Positions 34,432 to 43,888 are shown, counted from the stretch's first letter. The stretch is DNA of 64,000 bases from Streptomyces atratus (GCF_014648655.1 NZ_BMRN01000003.1:1-64000); one strand, 5' to 3'. The notes: generated by a model not told the origin, from the letters alone. Translations and numbers: made by a program.

Positions 34432-35588
34432 GCACCGTCCTCGAAACCGAAGAGCACCAGGCCCTGCGCGCAGCCGTCGCCGCCCTCGGAAAGCGCTACG
34501 GGCGGGATTACACGACCTCCGTCGTACGCGACGGCGCCCACCCGCGCGAACTGTGGGCCGAAGCCGCCAAGCTCGGCTACCTCGGCGTGAACCTCCCCGA
34601 GGAGTACGGTGGCGGAGGTGGCGGCATGGCCGAACTCTCCATCGTCCTGGAGGAGTTGGGCACGGCCGGCAGTCCGCTGCTGATGATGGTGGTCTCCCCC
34701 GCGATCTGCGGCACCGTCATCGCCCGCTTCGGCACCGAAACCCAGAAACGGCAGTGGCTGCCCGGCCTCGCCGACGGCAGCCTCACCATGGCCTTCGGCA
34801 TCACCGAACCCGACGCCGGATCCAACTCCCACCGCATCACCACCACCGCCCGCAAGGACGGCGAGGACTGGCTGCTCACCGGCCGCAAGGTCTTCGTCTC
34901 CGGCGTCGACATCGCCGACGCCACCCTCATCGTCGGCCGCACCGAGGACGCCCGGTCCGGCCGGCTCAAGCCCTGCCTCTTCATCGTCCCCCGCGACGCC
35001 CCGGGCTTCGGGCGCTCGCAGATCGACATGGAACTCCAGGCCCCGGAGAAGCAGTTCGAGCTGGTCCTCGACGACGTACGGCTACCCGCCGACGCCCTCG
35101 TGGGCGATGAGGACGCGGGACTGCTCCAGCTCTTCGCCGGGCTCAACCCCGAACGCATCATGACCGCCGCGTTCGGCATCGGCATGGGCCGCTACGCACT
35201 CGCCCGCGCCGTCGAGTACGCGAAGACCCGCCAGGTGTGGAAGGAACCCATTGGCTCCCACCAGGCCATCGCCCACCCCCTCGCCCAGGCCCACATCGAA
35301 CTGGAACTGGCCCGGCTGATGATGCAGAAGGCCGCCCGGCTGTACGACGACGGCGACGACATCGGTGCCGGCGAGGCCGCCAACATGGCGAAGTACGCGG
35401 CCGGCGAAGCCTGCGTCAAAGCCGTGGACCAGGCCGTGCACACCCTCGGCGGCAACGGCCTCACCCGCGAATACGGTCTCGCGTCCCTGATCACGGCGGC
35501 CCGCGTCGCCCGGATAGCGCCCGTCAGCCGGGAAATGATCCTGAACTACGTGTCCCACCAGTCCCTGGGTCTCCCCAAGTCGTACTGA
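34428..35588 (+). CDS. Acyl-CoA dehydrogenase
   Basis: A 386-residue flavoprotein. The N-terminal helical domain has GYLGVNLPEEYGGGGGG. The middle beta domain has MAFGITEPDAGSNSHRI and WLLTGRKVFVSGVDIADA. The C-terminal helical domain has RYALARAVEYAKTRQVWKEPIGSHQAIAHPLA and VHTLGGNGLTREYGLASLITAARVARIAPVSREM. The C-terminal GGNG-T-EY region is complete. It would introduce the alpha-beta double bond in the acyl-CoA before carboxylation. ATGA overlap with the biotin carboxylase gene. Confidence 0.94.
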   Translation: MSTVLETEEHQALRAAVAALGKRYGRDYTTSVVRDGAHPRELWAEAAKLGYLGVNLPEEYGGGGGGMAELSIVLEELGTAGSPLLMMVVSPAICGTVIARFGTETQKRQWLPGLADGSLTMAFGITEPDAGSNSHRITTTARKDGEDWLLTGRKVFVSGVDIADATLIVGRTEDARSGRLKPCLFIVPRDAPGFGRSQIDMELQAPEKQFELVLDDVRLPADALVGDEDAGLLQLFAGLNPERIMTAAFGIGMGRYALARAVEYAKTRQVWKEPIGSHQAIAHPLAQAHIELELARLMMQKAARLYDDGDDIGAGEAANMAKYAAGEACVKAVDQAVHTLGGNGLTREYGLASLITAARVARIAPVSREMILNYVSHQSLGLPKSY

Positions 35589-35674
35589 CGCGGGACATTC
35601 CGTCTCTCCACGCCGCAGCTGCCCACCGCAGCTCCCGCCGCGTCCGAGAAGTCCCGCGACAAGGAGACCGACAC

Positions 35675-36421
35675 ATGACGCCGCTCGCCGAACCCACCCA
35701 CGACCGGGGCATCACCACCCTCACCCTCGACTCACCGGCCAACCGCAACGCACTCTCCGCGCAACTGGTCGGCGAGCTCTCCACCGCCCTGGACGCGTGC
35801 GCGGCCGACGACACCGTACGAGCAGTCGTCCTCACCCACACCGGCAACACGTTCTGCGCGGGCGCCGACCTCACCGGACCGCCCGACCCGGCAGCCTTCG
35901 TCGCCCTGATGCGGCAGATCGTCGCACTGCCCAAGCCTGTCGTCGCCCGGGTCACGGGACACGTCCGGGCGGGCGGCCTCGGACTGCTCAGCGCCTGCGA
36001 CATCTCCGTGGCCGGCCCCGGCGCCTCGTTCGCCCTCACCGAATCCCGGCTCGGCCTCGCCCCCGCCGTCATCTCCATGCCACTGCTGCCCCGCACCGAC
36101 CCGCGCGCCGCCGCCCGCTACTACCTCACCGGCGAACGCTTCGACGCGACCGAAGCGGCCCGCATCTCCCTGATCACGATCGCCGTCGGGTCCGCCGAGG
36201 ACATCGACAAGACACTCGTACCCGTACTGGACGGACTGCGCAGGGCCTCACCACAGGGGCTGGCAGCATCGAAGGAGCTGGTCACAGCTACTGTGCGGAT
36301 GAGTTTCGACCAGTACGCCGAAGACCTCATCGCCCGCTCGGCAGCACTCTTCGCCTCCGCCGAGGCACGGGAAGGGATGACGGCCTTCCTCGAACGACGG
36401 GACCCCGCATGGGTGTTGTGA
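35675..36421 (+). CDS. Enoyl-CoA hydratase/isomerase family protein
   Basis: A 248-residue crotonase-fold protein. Seen: GITTLTLDSPANRNALSAQLVGEL, the first oxyanion strand FCAGADLTG (about 66), and the second site GHVRAGGLGLLSACDISVA with ALTESRLGLAPAVISMPLL (about 100-135). The second Gly-rich loop is typical, while the catalytic Glu position carries A/E variants, so substrate is open. ATG at 35675 follows AAGGAG. It probably hydrates the unsaturated, carboxylated acyl-CoA made by the upstream enzymes. Its end overlaps the TetR gene. Confidence 0.9.
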   Translation: MTPLAEPTHDRGITTLTLDSPANRNALSAQLVGELSTALDACAADDTVRAVVLTHTGNTFCAGADLTGPPDPAAFVALMRQIVALPKPVVARVTGHVRAGGLGLLSACDISVAGPGASFALTESRLGLAPAVISMPLLPRTDPRAAARYYLTGERFDATEAARISLITIAVGSAEDIDKTLVPVLDGLRRASPQGLAASKELVTATVRMSFDQYAEDLIARSAALFASAEAREGMTAFLERRDPAWVL

Positions 36422-37002
36422 CGCCCCCCACCGACAGGACCCCCAAGCAGGACCGCAGCCGCGCCACCCGCCGGCGACTCCTCGAAGCCGCGGTCGCCTG
36501 CCTCGCCGAACACGGCTGGGCGGGCTCCACCGTCTCCGTCGTCGCCGAACGCGCAGGCGTCTCGCGCGGCGCCGCCCAGCACCACTTCCCGACCCGCGAG
36601 GACCTGTTCACCGCAGCCGTCGAATACGTCGCCGAAGAACGCTCCGCCGCCCTGCGCGCCCTGCCCGTCCAGGGCCGCACGGCCGTCGTCGCCGCCCTCG
36701 TCGACCTCTACACGGGCCCGCTCTTCCGTGCCGCACTCCAGCTCTGGGTCGCCGCGTCCAACGAGGAACAGCTCCGCCCCCGCGTCACCGAACTCGAAGC
36801 CCGCGTCGGCCGCGAGACCCACCGCATCGCCGTCGAACTCCTCACCGCCGACGAAACCAGGCCCGGCGTACGCGAAACCGTCCAGGGCCTCCTCGACATG
36901 GCCCGCGGCCTGGGCCTGGCCAACGTACTCACCGACGACACCGCCCGGCGTCAGAGGGTCGTGGCACAGTGGGCGGCACTGCTGGACGACGTACTCAACT
37001 GA
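36409..37002 (+). CDS. TetR-family regulator of the acyl-CoA operon
   Basis: A 197-residue TetR protein; ATG at 36409 or GTG at 36418 (which overlaps the hydratase stop as GTGA) are both possible. Helix-turn-helix: RRRLLEAAVACLAEHGWAGSTVSVVAERAGVSRGAAQHHFPTREDLF. The C-terminal helices carry ALQLWVAASNEEQLRPRV, as in acyl-CoA-responsive regulators. Being the last gene of the operon, it is the natural candidate to bind the palindrome at 28223-28236 and to respond to a CoA ester. Confidence 0.92.
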   Translation: MGVVTPPTDRTPKQDRSRATRRRLLEAAVACLAEHGWAGSTVSVVAERAGVSRGAAQHHFPTREDLFTAAVEYVAEERSAALRALPVQGRTAVVAALVDLYTGPLFRAALQLWVAASNEEQLRPRVTELEARVGRETHRIAVELLTADETRPGVRETVQGLLDMARGLGLANVLTDDTARRQRVVAQWAALLDDVLN

Positions 37003-37015
37003 CCCCGGGGGACCT

Positions 37016-37600
37016 GTGGGCGACTACTTCCAGACGATCGTCGACCTCGACGCCACCGAGCAGGACGCCGCACGACTCGGCGCCGGGCTCCTCGACTGGC
37101 TGATCGCCGACGGAATCGTCAGCGCCGAGCGCACCGACTGCGTCCTCGACAACGACGGCTACGGCAACGCACCCGGTCCGGACTACGCCAAGGCCGTCGA
37201 CGACCCGGAACCGGTCGAGCTGTGGAGCAACGGCCTCCACGTCGCGACCGGACGCACCGTCTTCGACAGCGGCCAGGGCGAGGCGGGAGCTGCCACCTGC
37301 CCGCTCTGCGTCACCGAGATCCGCCTCGTCGACGACACCTGGTGCCCCGTCGACAGCGCCTGGGCCCCGTTCGCGGGTCGGCTCGACGCCTGGGCGAACG
37401 GCGGCGAAGGCGTCGTGGAGTGCCCCTCCTGCCGCCGGCCCTCCGGCATCGACCGCTGGAGCTGGGAGGACGACTACTACGCCTGTGGACAGCTCGGCCT
37501 CACCTTCTGGAACTGGGCGGAGCTGACCTACGGCTTCGAACAGGAGGTGCGGCGCCGCCTCGGCGGACACCGCACCGTCACCCTCCGCGGCAAGCTCTAG
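37016..37600 (+). CDS. Conserved hypothetical protein with two CxxC pairs
   Basis: A 194-residue protein from GTG at 37016, after CGGGGGA and 13 bases beyond the TetR stop. It begins YFQTIVDLDATEQDAARLGAGLLDWLIADGIV and has two zinc-ribbon-like pairs, CPLC (about residue 98) and CPSC (about 141). It ends with an aromatic region (GIDRWSWEDDYYACGQLGLTFWNWAELTYGF). It may bind zinc. The family is common in Streptomyces but has no known function. Probably transcribed with the operon. Confidence 0.78.
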   Translation: MGDYFQTIVDLDATEQDAARLGAGLLDWLIADGIVSAERTDCVLDNDGYGNAPGPDYAKAVDDPEPVELWSNGLHVATGRTVFDSGQGEAGAATCPLCVTEIRLVDDTWCPVDSAWAPFAGRLDAWANGGEGVVECPSCRRPSGIDRWSWEDDYYACGQLGLTFWNWAELTYGFEQEVRRRLGGHRTVTLRGKL

Positions 37601-37692
37601 ACGTACGGACAAGCAGGCCGGGCGAGACCCCGCGGACCTGTCCGGGGCACTGCTTCCGGATCACCCAGGGCGCTCGCGGGGCACCGGGACCG

Positions 37693-38802
37693 TCAGTTCC
37701 CCAGATCCGTGATCTGCTCGTACCCCTCGATCTCCCGGGGATCACGCGCCCCCGGCCCGACATACCTCGCCGACGGCCGCACCAGCCGCCCCGTCCGCTT
37801 CTGCTCCAGAATGTGCGCCGACCAGCCCGCTGTACGCGCACACGTGAACATCGACGTGAACATGTGCGCCGGAACCTCCGCGAAGTCCAGCATGATCGCC
37901 GCCCAGAACTCCACGTTCGTCGCCAGCACCCGGTCCGGGCGACGCGCGTGCAACTCCTCCAACGCTGCCTTCTCCAGCGCCTGAGCCACCTCGAACCGCG
38001 GCGCGCCCAGCTCCTTCGCTGTACGCCGCAGCACCCGCGCCCGCGGGTCCTCCGCCCGGTAGACCCGGTGCCCGAAGCCCATCAGCCGCTCACCCTTGTC
38101 CAGGGCCTTCCTCACATACGCGGTCGCGTCGCCGGTCCGCTCGATCTCCTCGATCATGCCGAGGACCCGGGACGGCGCACCACCGTGCAGCGGCCCCGAC
38201 ATCGCACCCACCGCACCCGAAAGCGCCGCCGCCACATCGGCGCCGGTCGACGCGATGACGCGGGCGGTGAACGTGGAGGCGTTCATGCCGTGCTCGGCGG
38301 CCGACGTCCAGTACGCGTCCACGGCCTTGACGTGCTTGGGGTCCGGCTCACCGCGCCAGCGGATCATGAACCGCTCGACCACGGACTGCGCCTTGTCGAT
38401 CTCGCTCTGCGGAACCATCGGCAGCCCCTGCCCACGCGCCGACTGGGCGACGTACGACAACGCCATCACCGCGGCCCGGGCCAGATCGTTGCGCGCCGTC
38501 TCCGCGTCGATGTCGAGCAGCGGCTTCAGGCCCCACACGGGAGCGAGCATCGCCAGCGCGGACTGCACATCGACCCGGATGTCCCCGGAGTGCACCGGGA
38601 TCGGGAACGGCTCGGCCGGTGGCAGACCCGGGTTGAACGCCCCGTCGACCAGCAGACCCCAGACATTTCCGAACGACACATGGCCGACGAGATCCTCGAT
38701 GTCGACACCGCGGTAACGGAGCGAACCGCCTTCCTTGTCCGGTTCGGCGATCTCCGTCTCGAACGCGATGACTCCCTCTAGTCCCGGTACGAAGTCGGAC
38801 AT
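37693..38802 (-). CDS. citA: Citrate synthase (type II-like, CitA)
   Basis: A 369-residue enzyme that condenses oxaloacetate with acetyl-CoA. It starts [37 protein letters not shown], the short gram-positive form. Active-site residues are seen: His in [10 protein letters not shown] (about 210), His in [14 protein letters not shown] (about 248) and Asp in [32 protein letters not shown] (about 305). ATG at 38802 after GAGGGAG. Streptomyces often has two or three citrate synthases, so whether this is the main TCA enzyme is not certain. Divergent from pdxH. Confidence 0.93.
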   Translation of the reverse strand: MSDFVPGLEGVIAFETEIAEPDKEGGSLRYRGVDIEDLVGHVSFGNVWGLLVDGAFNPGLPPAEPFPIPVHSGDIRVDVQSALAMLAPVWGLKPLLDIDAETARNDLARAAVMALSYVAQSARGQGLPMVPQSEIDKAQSVVERFMIRWRGEPDPKHVKAVDAYWTSAAEHGMNASTFTARVIASTGADVAAALSGAVGAMSGPLHGGAPSRVLGMIEEIERTGDATAYVRKALDKGERLMGFGHRVYRAEDPRARVLRRTAKELGAPRFEVAQALEKAALEELHARRPDRVLATNVEFWAAIMLDFAEVPAHMFTSMFTCARTAGWSAHILEQKRTGRLVRPSARYVGPGARDPREIEGYEQITDLGN

Positions 38803-38975
38803 GGCGGCTCCCTCGGTCGGCGGCTGTACGGAGGCCACAGTGGCCTGCCCCAAGATATTGGCGGGTTCCCACGACGCGGGGAAGCGTGACATCCGGCACA
38901 GCTTCCCGATTCACCGGTGACGGATTGAAGCCCCTCCTTGCCGGGCGGACTCGGCCGCTGCGGCAGGATGACCCC

Positions 38976-39650
38976 GTGCCCACCGCAGACTCCCCCTCCG
39001 ATTCCACCACCGATCCGGCCGCGATGCGCGAGCAGTACCGCTCCAAGGCCTTCACCGAGGACACGCTGGCCGCCGACCCGATGCAGCAGTTCGCCCACTG
39101 GTTCAGGCAGGTAGCCGTGGGCGGGGTGCTTCACGAGCCCAACGCCATGGTGGTCTCCACCGCCACCCCCGAGGGCCGTCCGTCCTCACGCACGGTGCTG
39201 CTGAAGAAGTACGACGAACGCGGCTTCGTCTTCTTCACCAACTACGAATCCCGCAAGGGCCGCGAACTGACCGCCAACCCGTACGTCTCGCTGCTCTTCC
39301 CCTGGCACCCGATGGCCCGCCAGGTCGTCGTCACCGGCACGGCGGCCCGCGTCGGCCGCGAAGAGACGGTCGCCTACTTCCGCACCCGCCCCCACGGCTC
39401 CCAGCTGGGCGCCTGGGCGAGCGCCCAGTCGACGGTGATCGGCTCCCGCGACGAGCTGATCGAACGCTACGAGGAACTGGCTGCCCGCTACCCGGAGGGC
39501 GAGCATGTCCCCGCGCCCCCTCAGTGGGGCGGCTTCCGCGTGGTCCCCGACACGATCGAGTTCTGGCAGGGCCACGCGAACCGGCTGCACGACCGGCTGA
39601 GGTATGTACGCGAGGGCGAGAAGTGGCGCGTCGAGCGCCTGTGTCCGTAG
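38976..39650 (+). CDS. pdxH: Pyridoxamine 5'-phosphate oxidase
   Basis: A 224-residue FMN enzyme oxidising pyridoxine/pyridoxamine phosphate to PLP. GTG at 38976 after AGGA. Signatures: [65 protein letters not shown], and the C-terminal [27 protein letters not shown]. All FMN and PLP contact blocks are present. The end is followed at once by a long hairpin (39661-39745). Relevant in context to the PLP enzyme SerC, though 30 kb away. Confidence 0.95.
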   Translation: MPTADSPSDSTTDPAAMREQYRSKAFTEDTLAADPMQQFAHWFRQVAVGGVLHEPNAMVVSTATPEGRPSSRTVLLKKYDERGFVFFTNYESRKGRELTANPYVSLLFPWHPMARQVVVTGTAARVGREETVAYFRTRPHGSQLGAWASAQSTVIGSRDELIERYEELAARYPEGEHVPAPPQWGGFRVVPDTIEFWQGHANRLHDRLRYVREGEKWRVERLCP

Positions 39651-39660
39651 AAAACCGTTC

Positions 39661-39745
39661 CAGTCACGCAGAAACCCGCAGGCTCTGGTCCCTCCTTGCG
39701 GAGGAGCCGGCCGGACTTACCGGCGAGCCTGCGGGTCGGTGACTG
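39661..39745. terminator. Large multi-stem hairpin after pdxH
   Basis: Outer arms CAGTCAC (39661) and GTGACTG (39739) enclose ACCCGCAGGCTC (39674) and GAGCCTGCGGGT (39725), with a smaller CCTCC-TTGC-GGAGG stem inside. The combined 19 base pairs sit between pdxH and the facing short transcription unit, so it can stop both. Confidence 0.65.
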
Positions 39746-39797
39746 CTTGGGTTTCGGCAGACAGCCTGCCGAGGTGCACTGTGTGCGACGACGGGCT

Positions 39798-39836
39798 GTC
39801 AGCCCGCAGCCACCTCACGAATCCGATAAGACTGCA
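39798..39836 (-). CDS. 12-codon ORF with strong promoter and ribosome site
   Basis: On the minus strand a GTG at 39836 is 10 bases downstream of a near-perfect Shine-Dalgarno (GAAAGGAGGTGATC). The reading is MQSYRIREVAAG and stop. The promoter at 39870-39898 points at it, and two short hairpins (GGGCTG-T-CAGCCC; CGGCAG-ACAGC-CTGCCG) plus the 39661-39745 structure follow. MQSY-I--AA resembles the start of MerR/TOBE-type helix-turn-helix proteins, so it could be the stub of a deleted regulator; alternatively a leader peptide or small RNA unit. Confidence 0.3.
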
Positions 39837-39869
39837 CTTTTCGGATCACCTCCTTTCATTCGCTGGCAA

Positions 39870-39898
39870 CAGCCTAGGAACCCTCGGAGAATGTCTCA
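39870..39898 (-). promoter_or_regulatory. HrdB-like promoter, minus strand
   Basis: TTGAGA (39898-39893) and TAGGCT (39875-39870) are separated by exactly 17 bases, close to the vegetative sigma consensus TTGAC-N17-TAGRRT. Transcription would run toward pdxH's 3' end. Confidence 0.6.
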
Positions 39899-40229
39899 AC
39901 CTATTTATTCGGTGGCTTCCTGCCGGTAGCTGTACGCGTATCCGTCGGCACGCTGCAGCAGCCGCAGGCGCACGCGGGACACGGTGCAGCGGCCCACAGG
40001 CGTGCTCAGGCCGGGTCATGGTCGAGCCGCTGGATCTCTCGCAGCGCCCCGGACTCGCGCGATCCCGGACATGCAGCTTGAGCTGGGGCTGGTGCAATCC
40101 AACGCCGTTTCCTGGAACCGAAGTTGCTGAGACAGAACCCGGACACTCACAGGATCATTTCAGGATCGACGCGGCCCTAGTGTCATCGGTGTCAGCAGGA
40201 AACACTGCAACCGACACCCGCTGGAGATC
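39899..40229. other. Intergenic region upstream of the DUF4232-like lipoprotein
   Basis: No gene supported; frames are short and lack ribosome sites. GGAG at 40223 belongs to the next gene. Confidence 0.5.
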
Positions 40230-40931
40230 ATGATGCGTTCGCGTCTCGCCGCCCGTTCCGCCCGTCTCGTCCTGGCCGCCGCGGCCGTGACGGCCCTCGC
40301 CGCCACCACCACCGCCTGCGACCCCGACGACGTCGCGGACGCCGGCAGCTCCACGGCCCCCTCCGCCGTCGCCTCCGCCGGCAGCGGCGGGAGCGACAGC
40401 ACCTCCAGCGACAGCCCCTCCACCAGCGGCTCCGGCACAGGCGGCTCCGGCTCCAGCGGCTCCGGTTCCAGCGGCTCCACCGACAAGGCCGGCGACTCCG
40501 GCGGCGGCAAGAAGGGCGGCTACGGGCAGTCCTGCGGCACCAACGACCTGGACTTCACGGTCACCTCGGAGTCCCAGGCCGGCGGCTACTACCTCGTCAC
40601 CGCCAAGGCCAAGTCCGGCATCACCTGCTACCTGGAGATCAACACCCCCAGCGTGTCCTTCGGCTCCGGCGCCGACGGCGTCGCCTCCCCCGTCGGACAG
40701 GGTGGCGAAGACCCCATCAAGCTCACCGGCTCCGCCGTCGCATACACCGGTATCAGCCCCAAGACCACCAACAGCAATGCCGGCAAGGAGTTCGAGCACG
40801 TCATCATCGCCACCACCGACGACGATCCCAACCCCGCCGAACTCAAGCTCCCCGACACCGCCGAAGTCGACAAGCCCATCGTCACCAACTGGGCCACCAA
40901 CCGCGCCGAGGCCGTCCCCGTCATCGTCTGA
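40230..40931 (+). CDS. Secreted DUF4232-like lipoprotein
   Basis: A 233-residue exported protein; ATGs at 40230 and 40233, the second better spaced from GGAG. The signal sequence RSRLAARSARLVLAAAAVTALAATTTAC ends in a weak lipobox (TTAC) with the lipid Cys at about residue 30. A 60-residue Ser/Gly/Thr linker leads to a beta-sandwich (LDFTVTSESQAGGYYLVTAKAKSGITCYLEINTPSVSF…VAYTGISPKT), which resembles DUF4232. It would be tethered outside the membrane. Function unknown. Confidence 0.82.
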   Translation: MMRSRLAARSARLVLAAAAVTALAATTTACDPDDVADAGSSTAPSAVASAGSGGSDSTSSDSPSTSGSGTGGSGSSGSGSSGSTDKAGDSGGGKKGGYGQSCGTNDLDFTVTSESQAGGYYLVTAKAKSGITCYLEINTPSVSFGSGADGVASPVGQGGEDPIKLTGSAVAYTGISPKTTNSNAGKEFEHVIIATTDDDPNPAELKLPDTAEVDKPIVTNWATNRAEAVPVIV

Positions 40932-41223
40932 CACCTCCACGCCGGGCAACCGCCCCACTCCACTCCACGCTCGTCCCGGACCCCGACGTGTCGTCCCGGC
41001 AATCGCAGCGCCCCCTCGCCTTCACAGATCCGCAGTCGTCGCCCGAGCACGCCCCGAACGTCCTGGGCGCCGTCATTGCCCGTACACATCTGCGGAGGCT
41101 TGAGCGGCCGGATTCCGCGCCGGATGGGAGTGGATTTCAGCGAAGTCGGTGTGCGCTGGGTCACGTTCGAGTTCAATGGTCTGACGTGCGGTAATGCCGG
41201 ATACGTCCTGCGGGGGGTACGGG

Positions 41224-42579
41224 ATGAGTGCGTCCACGAGCAGTGGGACGACCGACGCGCTCGAGCCCGAGAAGGGGCCGAGGGCGGGGCCCGGGGCCGA
41301 GCTGCTCGCGGCGCTGCTCGACGGGATGGATGCGGCGCTCTGCGCGTTCGACGCGGACGGCACCATCACCCACTGGAACCGTGAGGCCGAGCGGATTCTG
41401 GGCTGGTCCGCCGAGGAGGCCGTGGGCCGGCCCGGGTTCGCCGGGTGGGCGGTGCGGCGGGCGGACGCGGCGGAGGTGCAGGAGCGGCTGATGGCGGCCA
41501 TGGACGGTGCCGGTCGCCGGGTGCATGAGTTCGCGCTGCTGCGCAAGGACGGCGGGCGGGTGCTCGTGCGGACGCAGTCGGCGGGGGTCCGGGGTGCGGA
41601 CGGGAAGCCGGCCGGGGTGTACTGCGCGTTCGGGGAGGTGCAGGCGCAGATCGACCTGGAGCGGTCGATCGCGCTGAGCGAGGCGCTGTTGGAGGACGCG
41701 TCGTGGGGTGTGGTGCTCGTCGACGCCGATCTGCGCCCGACGGTCGTCAACACGCACGCGGCACGGGCGCTGGGCGGCGGGCGTACGACGCTGCTGGGGC
41801 GCCCGCTGGGGGAGTTGATCGCGCAGGGCGTCGAGGATCTGGAGGGTGCCCTGCAGCACGTACTCGCCGAGGGCGCGCCACCGGCGCTCGGCGAGCTGTG
41901 GGTGACGTTGCGGACGGCGGAGGGGGACCGGCGGCGTTGCTGGCGCAGTGGCTTTTTGCGGCTGACGTCGCCGCTCGCGCAGGAGCCGGTTCCGTTGGGG
42001 GTCGGCTGGCTGTTCCAGGACGTGACCACGGAGAAGCTGGCAGCGCAGGAGGCGGACCGGGTGCGGTTCCGCTCGAACCAGCTGCACCGGGCTTCGAGGT
42101 CGGCGTCCGAGTGCGAGGATCCGATGGAGGCGGCGACGTCCTATCTGGACTACGCGCTCGCGGGCTTCGCCGACCATGCGCTGGTCGACCTGGTGGCGGG
42201 GGAGCGGCTGGTGCGGGTGGCGGCGACCCCGTCCGGTGAGCCGGGTCCGTGCCTGCCGGTGGCCGGCGGTGGGATTCCGCTGCGGTACGCGGCGGGGCAC
42301 CCGGCTCTTCAGGCGGTGGACCGTACGGGTTCGGTACGGGCCAGCGCGGGGGCGGGACCCGGGGCCGGGGCGTGGGCGGCCGAACGGCAGTGGCCGGGGG
42401 ATTCGGTGCACGCGTTGTGCGCGGTGCTGCGGAGCAGGGGGCGGACGCTGGGCGTGGTGACGTTCCTGCGCTCCGCCCACCGCACGGCCTTCGAACGCCC
42501 CGACGCGGTGTACGCGGAGAGCGTGGCGGTGCGGGTAGCGGCAGCGGTGGACCTGGCGCAGGTGACGAAGCGGCCGTAG
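41224..42579 (+). CDS. PAS-domain signalling protein with GAF-like C-terminus
   Basis: A 451-residue soluble protein. First PAS domain about 25-150 (ALLDGMDAALCAFDADGTITHWNREAERILGWSAEEAVGRPGFAGW). Second PAS about 160-290 (LLEDASWGVVLVDADLRPTVVNTHAARALGG; WLFQDVTTEKLAAQEAD). The rest is GAF-like (TSYLDYALAGFADHALVDLVAGERLVRVA; LGVVTFLRSAHRTAF). PAS/GAF proteins of this kind in Streptomyces usually end in a PP2C (SpoIIE) phosphatase; here no such domain is present, so it may be a truncated or stand-alone sensor. Confidence 0.85.
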   Translation: MSASTSSGTTDALEPEKGPRAGPGAELLAALLDGMDAALCAFDADGTITHWNREAERILGWSAEEAVGRPGFAGWAVRRADAAEVQERLMAAMDGAGRRVHEFALLRKDGGRVLVRTQSAGVRGADGKPAGVYCAFGEVQAQIDLERSIALSEALLEDASWGVVLVDADLRPTVVNTHAARALGGGRTTLLGRPLGELIAQGVEDLEGALQHVLAEGAPPALGELWVTLRTAEGDRRRCWRSGFLRLTSPLAQEPVPLGVGWLFQDVTTEKLAAQEADRVRFRSNQLHRASRSASECEDPMEAATSYLDYALAGFADHALVDLVAGERLVRVAATPSGEPGPCLPVAGGGIPLRYAAGHPALQAVDRTGSVRASAGAGPGAGAWAAERQWPGDSVHALCAVLRSRGRTLGVVTFLRSAHRTAFERPDAVYAESVAVRVAAAVDLAQVTKRP

Positions 42580-42601
42580 GCGACGCGGTCCGGCCAGGGG
42601 T

Positions 42602-42630
42602 GTGCCGGGCCCCGTCGCGGAGCCCGGCAC
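42602..42630. terminator. Hairpin between convergent genes
   Basis: GTGCCGGGC (42602) and GCCCGGCAC (42622) form a nine-base-pair stem with an 11-base loop between the PAS gene and the permease gene. Confidence 0.65.
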
Positions 42631-42652
42631 CGGACCCGGCCGGGGCCCGTCC

Positions 42653-43888
42653 TCACGCCGCGTGCAGCGCCAGCGTCGGTGAGAGACGGGACGCCCGCAC
42701 CGCCGGGTAGAGGCCCGCGATCGTGCCGATCACCAGCGTCGCGCCGAAGCCGCCGCCGACCGCCCACGGCGGCACCACCCAGGGCAGCCCGCCGGAGTAC
42801 GCGTACACCCCGGTCGCCGCCGCACCGAGCGCCACGCCCGCCAGGCCGCCCAGGCCGGAGAGCATCAGCGACTCCGTGACGAACTGGATGCGGATCTGGC
42901 CCCGGGTCGCGCCGAGCGAGCGGCGCAGCCCGATCTCGTACCGCCGCTCCAGCACCGAGATGATCATGGTGTTGGCGACCCCGACGCCGCCGACGAGCAG
43001 CGCGATGCCGCCCAGGCCCAGCAGCATGCTGCTGAACGCCCCTTCGGTCGCCGCCTTGGCCTGGAGTGCCGCCGACGGGTCGGTGACCTTTACGTTCTGC
43101 GGGTTCTGCGGGTCGACCGTCGCCGCCATGACCTTGCGCACGTCCTGCACCGCCGCGTCGGCCGAGCGCTCGTACACCGACGTCGGGTGGCCCTCGAAGC
43201 CCAGCAGGCGCTTCGCACCCTCCCAGCCGACCAGTGCGGAGCGTTCGATCTCCGGGGCGAGCGGCAGTGGGGCGAGGATGCCGACCACGGTGAAGTACCG
43301 GTTGCCGATCCACACCTGCCGGCCCGGAGCGGTGATGCCGAGACGCTCCGCGGAGACATGGCCGAGCACGACGGAGGGGTAGCGTCCGGTCGCATTGTTG
43401 AGCCAGCTCCCGCTGTGGACCTCGCCGCGCAGTACCCGCAGCAGGTCGCCGGTGGTCGCCTTGACGACGATCCCGCCGGTGTCGTCCTTGTCGATCTTCT
43501 CGTTGCGGCGTGCGGTCGTGTCGAGGTCGGCGGTCGCGCCCACCTCCTGGACGCCCTTGATGCGGCCCACCATCCCGACCGCGTCCTCGGGCAGCTCGAC
43601 GTCCTGCCCGGCGAACATCGAATCGCCGGGGGAGGCCACGAGCAGGTTGGTGCCCAGCTTGTCGAGCTCCCGGAGCAGCTGGGCCTGGCTGGAGGCGGAG
43701 ATGCCCACCACCGAGATCATCGTCGCGATGCCGATGGCGATGCCCAGGGCGGAGAGTACGACCCGCATCGGCCGGCTGCGCAGCCCCGCCGAGCCGACGT
43801 GCAGTACGTCCCGGGGGCCGAGCCGGGCCGCTTTCAGCCGCCCCCGGCCTCGGCCGGCGGAGTCGCGGTCCGCCCGCCGCGCCCTCAC
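42653..43888 (-). CDS. MacB/FtsX-type ABC transporter permease
   Basis: A 411-residue permease read from GTG at 43888 (GTGA overlap with the ATPase). One N-terminal transmembrane helix (VVLSALGIAIGIATMISVVGI) is followed by a 220-residue extracellular MacB core domain. Three C-terminal helices follow with the FtsX signature (GGIALLVGGVGVANTMIISVLERRYEIGLRRSLGATRGQI). It would act with the ATPase and the MacA-like protein upstream to move lipids, lipoproteins, peptides or drugs at the cell surface. Confidence 0.93.
   Translation of the reverse strand: MRARRADRDSAGRGRGRLKAARLGPRDVLHVGSAGLRSRPMRVVLSALGIAIGIATMISVVGISASSQAQLLRELDKLGTNLLVASPGDSMFAGQDVELPEDAVGMVGRIKGVQEVGATADLDTTARRNEKIDKDDTGGIVVKATTGDLLRVLRGEVHSGSWLNNATGRYPSVVLGHVSAERLGITAPGRQVWIGNRYFTVVGILAPLPLAPEIERSALVGWEGAKRLLGFEGHPTSVYERSADAAVQDVRKVMAATVDPQNPQNVKVTDPSAALQAKAATEGAFSSMLLGLGGIALLVGGVGVANTMIISVLERRYEIGLRRSLGATRGQIRIQFVTESLMLSGLGGLAGVALGAAATGVYAYSGGLPWVVPPWAVGGGFGATLVIGTIAGLYPAVRASRLSPTLALHAA

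Noticed and set aside
39661..39745. tRNA-like cloverleaf after pdxH
   Set aside because: A seven-base outer stem and internal stems suggested a tRNA, but there is no T-loop consensus, anticodon arm geometry or CCA-type context.
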